A stretch of 64,000 nt of DNA, from the NCBI GenBank assembly GCA_016868315.1, contig VGHE01000011.1, positions 31,834 to 95,833 of the forward strand. Direction: 5' to 3'. Each line of letters begins with the position of its first letter. The first letter of the stretch is position 1. The translations under genes were made by a program, and so were the position numbers. The notes under the pieces were generated by a model. That model was given only the letters and a program-made list of their open reading frames with translations. It was not told where the DNA came from and searched no databases. The DNA comes from Betaproteobacteria bacterium (GTDB taxonomy: Bacteria; Bdellovibrionota_B; Oligoflexia; Silvanigrellales; Silvanigrellaceae). This document shows, piece by piece, positions 19,408 through 27,711 of this stretch.

Positions 19408-19563
19408 GTTACTTCTCCTGCCATGCTTATTTGCGGATTCATCCGCGATTTTTTTATGGTCAAAACCAGACTGGGGACGGCCGACCAAAGCCAGATCCAC
19501 CATACCAGTCATGACCTCTCCGAAAGGTTGGGCTAGCACCCCATCTAGAGAAAGGCAAGCCAA

Positions 19564-20865
19564 ATGGAATCCTTGCTGCCACCCGGCTTCGGGCTCGGGG
19601 GTCACATCGAAACGACCCTGCGGGGCATATCCCCAGGACAGCTCCATGCAGCGGATTTTCAGGGTATCGTTCCAAATTCTGACAATGATTTTATTTTGCG
19701 GACACTTATCCTCTCAATGAACGGAGTGGGGGAGACCATTCCCAATCCAGCCGTGGGCTGCATCGCGCTTAAAAATGATGAAATTATAGGCTTTGGCGCC
19801 ACGGAAGCCTATGGTGGTCGGCATGCCGAACGGGTCGCGTTTGGCAATCTTAAGGACAACGGCCACTCCACTGAAAACTCGGCCGTTTATGTCACTCTCG
19901 AGCCCTGCTCGCACCATGGCAAGCAGCCACCGTGCTGCGAACTCTTTCAAAATGCGGGAGTCTCTCGAGTCGTCGTAGCGCTCGGTGACCCCAACCCTCT
20001 GGTGAATGGCCGGGGGCTGCGCTACCTCGAAGCTGCAGGCGCTCGAGTGCTCCTCTCTCACGGACAGTCAGCTGCAGCTGCATCCGCATGGCACTTGCCG
20101 TTTCTTGTGCAACAGACGCAGAATCGACCGCTCATTGTGGGAAAGTGGGCTCAAACCCTGGACGGCGTGGTTGCGGATTCGCACCACAACTCAAAATGGA
20201 TCACGGGTCCTGAGGCGCGGGCACATGGCCACTGGCTGCGTTTGAAATACGACATCACGGCCGTCGGGCTGGGAACACTCCTTGCAGACGCTCCGGCACT
20301 CACCGCACGTGACTGTTGGCTCCCCAACTCCCGTCAGCCACATGCATGTGTCATCGACCCCTTGGGTCACAGCATTCCCAGTGACAAACGTTTCCAGGAT
20401 GCACTGGCGAAGCTCGTTGCCGCAGCTGACAACCGCAAAGTTGCAGTGGTTTGTCCGCGCGAGCACGTAAAGGAATTGAAGGGGAAACTGCCCGCAGCGG
20501 TTTCACTGATTGGTTTTCCGCCTCCGAATGAAGCAGGTAGAATCGGTGAAATGCTCAAAAGCGTTTGGCAACAAGATGAGACAATCTCTTGGCTCGGACG
20601 CATGCCCCAAAGCGTTTACATCGAAGGCGGCTCAACGTTACTTTCGCTCATGATCGAAGCAGAAGCTCTCGATGCACTCCACGTTTTCATTGCACCCAAG
20701 CTGCTCGGTGGAGATGCACACCGCGTAGGCAATGGCACACACAAGTCACCACAACTTTCAATGGCAGCACATTTTGACATCCTCTCCACGTCTGTCCTTG
20801 GCGGTGATATGCTCCTCGAGCTGGTGTCAAAGCCGATCAAAGAATCATTTTTCGTCCGAGGTTGA
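19564..20865 (+). CDS. ribD: Bifunctional riboflavin biosynthesis deaminase/reductase RibD
   Basis: 433 residues. It deaminates diaminohydroxyphosphoribosylaminopyrimidine and then reduces the ribosyl side chain, two steps of riboflavin synthesis. The deaminase zinc site is intact: His87-Ala-Glu89 and Cys115...Cys124 ([11 protein letters not shown]). The reductase domain starts near [14 protein letters not shown] and includes the YIEGGSTLL nucleotide-binding segment. The ATG at 19564 has an AAGG site but gives about 40 extra residues before the conserved domain; no later standard start precedes the conserved region. No FMN riboswitch is seen upstream. It heads a compact operon. Confidence 0.93.
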   Translation: MESLLPPGFGLGGHIETTLRGISPGQLHAADFQGIVPNSDNDFILRTLILSMNGVGETIPNPAVGCIALKNDEIIGFGATEAYGGRHAERVAFGNLKDNGHSTENSAVYVTLEPCSHHGKQPPCCELFQNAGVSRVVVALGDPNPLVNGRGLRYLEAAGARVLLSHGQSAAAASAWHLPFLVQQTQNRPLIVGKWAQTLDGVVADSHHNSKWITGPEARAHGHWLRLKYDITAVGLGTLLADAPALTARDCWLPNSRQPHACVIDPLGHSIPSDKRFQDALAKLVAAADNRKVAVVCPREHVKELKGKLPAAVSLIGFPPPNEAGRIGEMLKSVWQQDETISWLGRMPQSVYIEGGSTLLSLMIEAEALDALHVFIAPKLLGGDAHRVGNGTHKSPQLSMAAHFDILSTSVLGGDMLLELVSKPIKESFFVRG

Positions 20866-20870
20866 GCGCA

Positions 20871-21953
20871 ATGTCGGAGCTGTCCCAAATATCAGGAACA
20901 AATGATTCAGCTGAGTCGGTCACAACACGCTTCAGAACGGACAAACTTACCCCACTGCTGTTGCGTTTTCTTAACCGACTTAAGCAGACCGGCAAATCAG
21001 GGCACACAATATCCGCGTATAGAAACGACCTTTCCATTTTCTGCCAGTTTCTTGTTGCCGAGAAAATCGATCCACAGGATTTTCAATCTCATTTTCAGGA
21101 GCGGTGGATAGCCTATTTGAGTTCGCGTGGCAGGAAGTCGCAGGCGAGCGTCCGACGCGCACTGATGAGTGTTCGAACATTTCTGCATTTCCTTGTGAAG
21201 GAAAAAATCATCGAGCGCTCACCCATGCTCGAGAGTAAGTCGCCGAGGCAACCCGCGCACGAGTTATTGACCGTGCGCCCGGAGCATTACTTTCGCCTTA
21301 TTCATACGCTGAGCGCGAAAGAAAGAGCTGAGGATCCCAAGGCCATTCGCGACCTGGCTCTCATCCAGTTGCTCGGAGAATGCGGATTAAAGGCAAGCGA
21401 AGTCGCACAAATGCGCTGGTCAGATATTCTGTTCGAAGGAAGTATCAGCGACCCACAAGCAAGCTTGACCCTGCGCGTTGCCGGACAAAACGAACGCATC
21501 GTCAAAGCGCATGCCGACGTTGCAGCGACTCTCTGGAAACTCAAGGAAGCCAGACAGCAGCTCAATCTGCCCGCATCACCCCAAGACAAACTGTTTTTCG
21601 GATTTCTAAACGTCAGCCGCCGTCTCAAGTCAGACGGTCTGCACCGGCACGGTGTAAAGTTCGTTGTTTATGAGGTATGTGAAGAGATTCTTGGGATTCC
21701 CTACAACTCTGAAAGCCTCCGCAACCATGCCATTCTGCGTTGGCTGGAATTGGGTATCAGCACCCAACAGGTTGCACAACTCGCGGGTTACTCTTCATTG
21801 AATTCACTCGAACGGTTCAAAATTAAGGCACGTGGCCAGCGTCGTCCGAAGCGTCAGACGAAAAAACAAAGCTCATCCGATCAGAAGCAGCCACGCACTG
21901 AATCGAAAGCAACCGGCTCCCCCCGCCCTTTGGGAGGAACGTCTAACCCATGA
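20871..21953 (+). CDS. Tyrosine-recombinase-like protein lacking catalytic residues
   Basis: 360 residues from the ATG at 20871 (GAGG upstream); a TTG at 20862 overlaps ribD. The N-terminal half is a phage-integrase SAM-like DNA-binding domain (HTISAYRNDLSIFCQFL; ASVRRALMSVRTFLHFLVKE). The C-terminal half aligns with XerC/D catalytic domains, but the active site is mostly lost. The first Arg is Lys174 (CGLKASEV), the HxLR His is Glu281, the second Arg is kept as Arg284, the His/Trp is Tyr307, and the nucleophilic Tyr is Phe316. The basic tail (GQRRPKRQTKKQ) ends Pro/Ser-rich. It is probably a DNA-binding protein, not an integrase. Its stop overlaps the kinase start (ATGA). Confidence 0.8.
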   Translation: MSELSQISGTNDSAESVTTRFRTDKLTPLLLRFLNRLKQTGKSGHTISAYRNDLSIFCQFLVAEKIDPQDFQSHFQERWIAYLSSRGRKSQASVRRALMSVRTFLHFLVKEKIIERSPMLESKSPRQPAHELLTVRPEHYFRLIHTLSAKERAEDPKAIRDLALIQLLGECGLKASEVAQMRWSDILFEGSISDPQASLTLRVAGQNERIVKAHADVAATLWKLKEARQQLNLPASPQDKLFFGFLNVSRRLKSDGLHRHGVKFVVYEVCEEILGIPYNSESLRNHAILRWLELGISTQQVAQLAGYSSLNSLERFKIKARGQRRPKRQTKKQSSSDQKQPRTESKATGSPRPLGGTSNP

Positions 21954-22861
21954 TTCCGAACGTTATTGGAAGCTGCGAAATCATGGAATTGGTGGGTTCC
22001 GGCGGACTCGGAGAAGTCTACCGAGCCATCGACAAAAAGAACGGTCAGACAGTCGCCCTGAAGCGGCTTCACGACAAATATCAAAACAATCCAAAGCTGC
22101 TCGGACTCTTCCATAAAGAAATTCTGATGCACGCGCAGGTATCCCACAAGCACTGCGTGAAATTTATTGCTGCAGACCTCACTCCACCGCACGCACACAT
22201 CGTGACCGAATTCATCGAAGGCATAAACTGCCACTATCTGTTAAAGAAAATCGGCCCGATTCCGCCACTTATTGCCTGCTCGATTGTGCTCGACCTGCTG
22301 CAAGGGCTCGACCACATTCACTGTCTTGACATGATCCACTCCGACCTCACCCCAGCCAACATCATTCTTGAGGTGACCGGCCGAACCGTGCTGGCAGACT
22401 TCGGGCTCAGTTGCAAACAGGACATTGAAAACTATGAAGGCATGACGGTTGGTACACCAGGATACCAAGCGCCGGAGCGCCTCACACACGACCCCATGAC
22501 TCGGGCTGCAGACATTTACAATGCAGGCATTATATTGCACGAGATGTTGATTGGAGACAGGCTATTTGCCAATGCAGCTCCGAAAGAAGTGCTGGCAGCC
22601 ATGAAGAATCTTCCCCAACGTTTGCCAAGCACAGGCGACGCGGAGGTGGATGAATATCTCAAGAAAATGCTGAAGACCGCTCTGCACATGAATCCGCAGA
22701 AGCGCTTCCCCTCTGCGCGGGATTTCATGTTTGCGCTCTACCAAGTCCTGAAAGCATACGACATCCGGTACACACGCCGCGCGATTCTACAATGGATGAT
22801 TGACGTAAAGCTCACAACGCTACCACCTGCGGAACCCAAACAAACAATCTATATCCGATGA
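21950..22861 (+). CDS. Cytoplasmic serine/threonine protein kinase
   Basis: 303 residues forming one Hanks-type kinase domain. The Gly-rich loop is GSGGLGEVY (16-24), the ATP-anchoring Lys is Lys38 (VALKRL), and the C-helix Glu is probably Glu57. The catalytic loop HSDLTPAN has Asp132 and Asn137, the DFG Asp is Asp150, and GTPGYQAPE is the activation/APE segment. The HRD Arg is Ser131, making it a non-RD kinase, so activation-loop phosphorylation may not be needed. There is no membrane helix or sensor domain, unlike PknB types. The gene overlaps both neighbours by 4 bases, suggesting it acts on operon partners. Confidence 0.9.
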   Translation: MIPNVIGSCEIMELVGSGGLGEVYRAIDKKNGQTVALKRLHDKYQNNPKLLGLFHKEILMHAQVSHKHCVKFIAADLTPPHAHIVTEFIEGINCHYLLKKIGPIPPLIACSIVLDLLQGLDHIHCLDMIHSDLTPANIILEVTGRTVLADFGLSCKQDIENYEGMTVGTPGYQAPERLTHDPMTRAADIYNAGIILHEMLIGDRLFANAAPKEVLAAMKNLPQRLPSTGDAEVDEYLKKMLKTALHMNPQKRFPSARDFMFALYQVLKAYDIRYTRRAILQWMIDVKLTTLPPAEPKQTIYIR

Positions 22862-23655
22862 GCCCTGCAAATAAACCTTTCCGGATTGTTTCGCTTGTAC
22901 CAAGCCTGACAGAGACCCTGTGTCACTTTAGACTCGAGTCTGCGCTTGTGGGCTGCACAAGTTTTTGCGTTGAACCAAAGTCACTGCGCAACACGGTTCC
23001 TTCTGTGGGCGGCACGAAAGATGCAGATCTTGAGCGAATAGTTGCACTCAAGCCAACTCATATTGTGACTAATCGCGAGGAGAATACCGAGGTTCTTCTT
23101 AACTCCCTGCGTGAGAAATCTTCGACGCATGGATTCACACTGATAGAAACGTTCCTTGAATTCCCAGAAGACAATTTTCAGCTTATCGCTCATCTTGGGC
23201 AATGCTTTTCCTTCGAGCTTGAGTCCCAGAAATGGTGCGCAGAACAACGTCAGCGACTCGACACTCTGCGCACTCTCATGACTGCGAAAAATTCTTTCCG
23301 CTTTGCTTATTTCATCTGGATGAAACCCTGGATGTGTGCCGGCCATCAGACCTACATTTCCAGATGCATTGAGCTCATTGGTGGACAAAATTTAATCATG
23401 ACAGGAACCGAACTGAACGAACGCTATCCTGAGCTCAGAGCCACAGATGCACGCCTTCATGAGGCTGATTGCCTGTTCTTTTCATCTGAGCCATTCCCCT
23501 TTAAGAATCGTCACATCGAAGCTTTTCAACAAGAGGCCGGAAGAAAATTCAAATTTCTTAAGGTCGATGGACAGGCACTGAGTTGGTATGGCAGTAGATT
23601 TGCAGTCACTCTCACAGAACTGGAGTCGATGCGTGTTCAAATCGAAAAAGTATAG
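22858..23655 (+). CDS. BtuF/TroA-fold helical-backbone metal receptor protein without signal peptide
   Basis: 265 residues. The start RIVSLVPSLTETLCHF, followed by VGCTSFC, VPSVGGTKDADLERIVALKPTHIV and YISRCIELIGGQNLI, fits the cobalamin/iron-siderophore binding protein superfamily (COG0614-like). Such proteins are usually periplasmic, but here the fold starts at residue 9 with no signal peptide, so the product should be cytoplasmic. No transporter permease or ATPase is nearby. Several Cys/His/Trp residues in the CAGHQTY region could bind a cofactor. The ligand is unknown. The start overlaps the kinase stop (ATGA). Confidence 0.8.
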   Translation: MSPANKPFRIVSLVPSLTETLCHFRLESALVGCTSFCVEPKSLRNTVPSVGGTKDADLERIVALKPTHIVTNREENTEVLLNSLREKSSTHGFTLIETFLEFPEDNFQLIAHLGQCFSFELESQKWCAEQRQRLDTLRTLMTAKNSFRFAYFIWMKPWMCAGHQTYISRCIELIGGQNLIMTGTELNERYPELRATDARLHEADCLFFSSEPFPFKNRHIEAFQQEAGRKFKFLKVDGQALSWYGSRFAVTLTELESMRVQIEKV

Positions 23656-24238
23656 TTTCCGATCCACTCTTGTCGTAGCAGCCTCAGCCTGCGCTTTGTT
23701 CTCGGCTCAAAAAATCGCAGCCCAGAACTCTGCACCTACCGAGGCGTCGGTCTCGTCTGCGCGCGAGTTGAAGTCAGCCGCTGCAGTTCCAACTTACACA
23801 GTTGTCGCTTGCAACGACGGTGATACCTGTCGGCTAAAAAGTGCAGACAACACCCAAATCAAAGTGCGTCTTGTTGGAATCGATGCACCTGAAATGTCGA
23901 AAAAGCGCGGCAAGAAAAAAGGTGAAGGTCAACCTGGGGGCGAGGAAGCAAAAGCATACCTCAATAATATGGTTGTCGGAAAAACGGTTTCGCTCCGCTC
24001 CTATGGCGTCGACATGTACGGCCGTAACCTCGCAGAGATCATCATCAATAATGAATCTGTTAACATAAAAATGGTGTCCGATGGATGGGCTGAAGTCTAT
24101 CGAGGAAAGAAGTCCGGTGGCTTAGATCTTTCCCCCTTCGAAGCGGCCGAGCACGATGCGCGCAAGTCCAAACGAGGCATCTGGGCGTTGCCGGACTACG
24201 AAAGTCCAAAAGACTGGCGAAAAAAGAACAACAACTAA
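23633..24238 (+). CDS. Secreted staphylococcal-nuclease-like (thermonuclease) protein
   Basis: 201 residues from the GTG at 23633, with GGAG 8 bases upstream; it overlaps the previous gene by 23 bases. An N-terminal signal peptide (FRSTLVVAASACALFSAQKIAA) directs export. The OB-fold SNase domain has the active-site triad in normal positions: Arg and Asp in VRLVGIDAPE, the Glu in GGEEAKAYL, and the second Arg in DMYGRNLAEI. A Lys/Gly-rich insert (KKRGKKKGEGQ) follows the first motif. It should be a Ca2+-dependent exonuclease acting outside the cytoplasm. Last gene of the ribD operon, convergent with uvrC. Confidence 0.9.
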   Translation: MFKSKKYSFRSTLVVAASACALFSAQKIAAQNSAPTEASVSSARELKSAAAVPTYTVVACNDGDTCRLKSADNTQIKVRLVGIDAPEMSKKRGKKKGEGQPGGEEAKAYLNNMVVGKTVSLRSYGVDMYGRNLAEIIINNESVNIKMVSDGWAEVYRGKKSGGLDLSPFEAAEHDARKSKRGIWALPDYESPKDWRKKNNN

Positions 24239-24261
24239 TTCCATTTGGGTGCGCTGGAGCA

Positions 24262-26307
24262 TTATTCAGTCTGCTCTTTTTTACTTTGCGCAAAGAACTC
24301 CACCACTGCAGCAGCTACGCTGCGCGGTACTTCGCCACGGCGCACAAGCTCATCTTCACTTGCCTTGATAATTCCTTCGACACTCCCAAACTCGAGAAGA
24401 AGCTTCTTTCTACGCTTGGGGCCAAGCCCCGGCACTTCGTTGAGAATGCTGCGCAGACTCTTCTTGTCACGCGTCTTACGATGAAAGCTGATAGCAAAGC
24501 GGTGAGCCTCGTTACGAATTTGGGTTACAAGTTGGAACTCGGGCGCTGCTGATGTCAAGAAACGCGTCTCAGGAACCATATCGGGCAATAATTCGCCCGC
24601 CTCATTGCGCTTCGGAATAACAATCCGCTCCGAACTGGCTGTAACCTTCTGAGAACGAAAATTGCGTTCAGTGCGCGATTTCGCAATTCCATACAATGGC
24701 ACAGAATCAAGTCCTAGGCTCTTCAAGAGCCACGCCACTTCTCTTACCTGTGGTTCGCCACCATCAATGAGCAACACATCCGGCACCTCAAAGCGCCTGT
24801 CATTCTTAAAACGGCGACGAATGACTTCACGAAGGCTGGCAAAATCATCCTGTCCGACAACATCTCTGATGATATATTTACGATAATCCTTTTTCGCTGG
24901 CCGCCCATCTCTGAACACAACACCAGAGGCCACAGTGGAGCCTCCCTGAAAAGTAGAGATGTCATAACATTCGATCCAAGTGGGTAACTGCGCCAAACCA
25001 AGAAATTGCTGCAGCGCTGTGACCCTCTTTTGTACTGATTCGTCGGAACTCAAACTGTCTTTCAGCTTTCCGCGCGCATTTTCCAGCACCATGGCGCACA
25101 AACCATCGAACGCATCAATAAACATTTTCTTTTGCGTACCCTTGAGAGTCTTAATTTCAGCCGGCTTGGCTCCAACGAAAATCTGGATCTTTTGAGGTGC
25201 GAGGTTCTGGCGTTTGGATTTGTCTTGTTCGAGCGCGTTCAAGAGTGCGTTTAGGCTTTCAACTCGCGCTGCGTTTAAATATTGCATAGCCGACGGAAAA
25301 AACAGCGACGGAGGAATCTCATGTTGCGCATAAAATTGCCCAACAACCTGGTGAATGAATTCTGCCTGAGAGAAAATCTCCTGGCTTTGTGGATCCTCGC
25401 TTTCAAACTGCAGTTCTGACAGCTTTTCCAAACCATCGCGGATCAAATGTGCATTTGCCCCAACCAACTTTCCGTCGCGGACGATTGCGAAATAAACCGA
25501 TACACTCTGACTACTCCAGGCAAAATCAACAATATCGGCATCAAAGCCAGGAAGAAGTGTTACGCTCTGCTGTTGGGAAAGTTTCTCCAAAGCACGCAGT
25601 TGATCTCGGAGAAGTGCTGCTTTTTCAAAATTCATTACTTGCGCGGCCGAGTTCATATCCAGTTTGATTTTTGCGACGAGCTCAGCCGTCTTTCCAGACA
25701 GAAGAGCCACAACGCGCTCGACCAGATCCTTGTAGTGGCCTTGGTCGACCTCGAGCTTACAGGGGGCAAGGCATTTCTTGATGTGGAAGTAGTTGCAAGG
25801 CCGGGTTACGGTTTTGAACACATTAGGGGTGCACTTCACGAGCGGAAAAAATCTCTGAATCACACTGAGAGTCGACTGAAGCTCGGCCGCATTGGAATAG
25901 GGGCCGAAGTAGATTCCGCCATCGTTGCGCCGTTTCCTGGTCTGAAACACCCGGGGCCAAGCATCTTCAAGGGTCACCTTGAGGTAAGGGTAGGTTTTGT
26001 CGTCCCTCAAAAGGATGTTGTAGGGTGGACGGTGGTGCTTAATCAGGTTGTTTTCGAGAAGAAGCGACTCATTTTCGTTGTCGACAACAATGAACTCGAA
26101 ATCATAGATTCGGGCAACTAGAGCCCTGGTTTTGGGCGCGTGCCTGTCTAAGCCGCTAAAATAACTACGCAATCTATTTTGAAGATTTTTTGCCTTACCG
26201 ACATACAAAACTTTCCCGTCGGCGGATTTGTGGATATACACGCCAGGATGAGTTGGAACCTTTGCAACCTTTTCCCGCAGAGCGGCCAATCTTTCGTTTG
26301 TTGTCAA
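24262..26307 (-). CDS. uvrC: Excinuclease ABC subunit C
   Basis: 681 residues. UvrC makes the two incisions around damage marked by UvrAB in nucleotide excision repair. Visible parts: the N-terminal GIY-YIG nuclease (HPGVYIHKSADGKVLYVGKAKN), a Cys cluster in the middle (CTPNVFKTVTRPCNYFHIKKC), a UVR motif (LDMNSAAQVMNFEKAALLRDQL), the RNase H-like endonuclease core (ECYDISTFQGGSTVASGVVF; LIDGGEPQV), and a C-terminal helix-hairpin-helix pair (LNEVPGLGPKRRKKLLLEFGS). The start is a TTG with AGGGG 9 bases upstream. Divergent from the R3H gene, 28 bases apart. Confidence 0.96.
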   Translation of the reverse strand: MTTNERLAALREKVAKVPTHPGVYIHKSADGKVLYVGKAKNLQNRLRSYFSGLDRHAPKTRALVARIYDFEFIVVDNENESLLLENNLIKHHRPPYNILLRDDKTYPYLKVTLEDAWPRVFQTRKRRNDGGIYFGPYSNAAELQSTLSVIQRFFPLVKCTPNVFKTVTRPCNYFHIKKCLAPCKLEVDQGHYKDLVERVVALLSGKTAELVAKIKLDMNSAAQVMNFEKAALLRDQLRALEKLSQQQSVTLLPGFDADIVDFAWSSQSVSVYFAIVRDGKLVGANAHLIRDGLEKLSELQFESEDPQSQEIFSQAEFIHQVVGQFYAQHEIPPSLFFPSAMQYLNAARVESLNALLNALEQDKSKRQNLAPQKIQIFVGAKPAEIKTLKGTQKKMFIDAFDGLCAMVLENARGKLKDSLSSDESVQKRVTALQQFLGLAQLPTWIECYDISTFQGGSTVASGVVFRDGRPAKKDYRKYIIRDVVGQDDFASLREVIRRRFKNDRRFEVPDVLLIDGGEPQVREVAWLLKSLGLDSVPLYGIAKSRTERNFRSQKVTASSERIVIPKRNEAGELLPDMVPETRFLTSAAPEFQLVTQIRNEAHRFAISFHRKTRDKKSLRSILNEVPGLGPKRRKKLLLEFGSVEGIIKASEDELVRRGEVPRSVAAAVVEFFAQSKKEQTE

Positions 26308-26335
26308 CGCTCCATACCCCTAAGGAGAGACTCTG

Positions 26336-27628
26336 GTGAGTTCAAACTCTCAGCTCCATCTGACCAATGACTCATTCCTGTACGCATGCCAATCCGAATT
26401 CGCTGCGAGAACTAAAAAAGACGGAACATTCAAATCGCATATTCGCTTTGAAGCTTTTCTCTTGGGCGATTACAAGCGTCCCGGGCAAGCGACCATGCGT
26501 GATTTCTCCGAACTCGTGAACGCAATCACCGCCCACCATGCTCAGGCAACACCTCAGTTCCGCCGCAACGAATCCCTGAACCTGGACACCGTCTCATACT
26601 TTACCTGCGCCATCGCGACATTATTTGCCGACCTCGAAGAGGCATGCAAGGTCGTATTCGGACTCGGGCTTCCCATTATTCCCTCTGAGCCTCCTGAATA
26701 TTCAGCCGAGGCTCCACTGTCGAATGCTCTCATCCAAAAGCGAAACCAATACCTCTCGAACACACGCACCGCAGAAGCAACAGCAACGGCATACGAAGCA
26801 TTTCCACTGAAGGAAGTGACTGTTGCTGAAGAAGCGCTTCAGTCGAGCATCTGGTCGTGCGAAGTTTGGGACACAATCGCTGATGCAATTCACTCGAAGC
26901 TTGGCCAATATGCCGACACTGCAATGGGCTTTGCTTACTGGAAATATCAAGAAACTCACGCCAAAGCAGAAATCGATTGGCGTGTCCGGCCACCCGTCGG
27001 AGAAGCCTATGCGAAGGCCTTCAAACCGATGCAGCGCTCAGCACGTGGTGAGCGTGGCGACCGCGGCGACCGACATGGTCGCGACGGGCGCGGCGGAGCA
27101 AAAGGACCAGGAGCCGATCGTCGTCCTGCGCACGACAAGCCACGTGCAGAGCGAGGCGAACGCACAGAAAGAGGGGATCGCGGGGAGGTGCGTTCAAGCG
27201 AGCACAGACCTCAGCACACCGAGGCGCAAGCTGATCACCGCAGCCGAGGCGTCGCGACACGTGAGGCTCCACGTGGGGCGCTTGAGAGCGGCGAACGTCA
27301 GCACAGAAGACGCGAAAATTTTGCTCCGGAGGGGGGCGACTCACCACGCAGAGAACACCGCCGCGAGCGAGCCGAACGCCCCTCAGGTCAAGGTTCTGTT
27401 CCCACCAGCAGTGAGGCTCAATTGCAGGACGCACTTCAGGAAGTCCAATCCGCAATTGCTGCTTTAAAGCAAAATCCGGGCAGGGGAGAAGTGGCACTTA
27501 AGCCAAACAACAGCTTCATTCGCAGACAGCAACATTCACTTGCGGTGGAGTTGGGATTCGACACCGAGAGCCGTGGCGAAGGCCGCGAGCGCGGTGTGGT
27601 GATTCGCTCACCTGGGCTGCCTGGCTGA
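26336..27628 (+). CDS. RG-rich protein with C-terminal R3H-like nucleic-acid-binding domain
   Basis: 430 residues from a GTG with a strong AAGGAG site. The first 230 residues are a helical domain of unknown family. Residues about 235-355 are a low-complexity Arg/Gly/Glu/Asp/His region with repeats of RGERGDRGDR type. The C-terminus (FIRRQQHSLAVELGFDTESR, then GEGRERGVVIRS) fits the R3H motif R-x3-H with the trailing basic strand. R3H domains bind single-stranded nucleic acid, and RG-rich regions bind RNA and can promote condensation. RNA binding is therefore inferred; targets unknown. Confidence 0.8.
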   Translation: MSSNSQLHLTNDSFLYACQSEFAARTKKDGTFKSHIRFEAFLLGDYKRPGQATMRDFSELVNAITAHHAQATPQFRRNESLNLDTVSYFTCAIATLFADLEEACKVVFGLGLPIIPSEPPEYSAEAPLSNALIQKRNQYLSNTRTAEATATAYEAFPLKEVTVAEEALQSSIWSCEVWDTIADAIHSKLGQYADTAMGFAYWKYQETHAKAEIDWRVRPPVGEAYAKAFKPMQRSARGERGDRGDRHGRDGRGGAKGPGADRRPAHDKPRAERGERTERGDRGEVRSSEHRPQHTEAQADHRSRGVATREAPRGALESGERQHRRRENFAPEGGDSPRREHRRERAERPSGQGSVPTSSEAQLQDALQEVQSAIAALKQNPGRGEVALKPNNSFIRRQQHSLAVELGFDTESRGEGRERGVVIRSPGLPG

Positions 27629-27711
27629 TTTTTAGGCTATCTTTGTCTTGAATTCATGCAGGTGACTTCAACGCTTGCCGATTTGAACTCGGATCGTCAT
27701 AAACCAACGCT

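Noticed and set aside
19408..19563. FMN riboswitch before ribD
   Set aside because: The conserved RFN-element strings are absent and the stretch is only about 155 bases shared with the rpsO leader.
19408..19647. N-terminal extension of rpsO by 80 codons
   Set aside because: S15 is 89 residues and the ATG at 19407 has an AGGAGA site; the extension overlaps the ribD start.
20871..21953. Integrase as mark of a prophage or genomic island
   Set aside because: The active site is lost, no att repeats or phage genes flank it, and it is embedded in a housekeeping-style operon.
25447..26121. 224-codon plus-strand open frame
   Set aside because: Antisense to uvrC, with no ribosome site or recognisable motif.
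26823..27467. 214-codon plus-strand open frame in another phase of the R3H gene
   Set aside because: Long only because the RG-repeat DNA has few stops; the main frame has the ribosome site and R3H motif.
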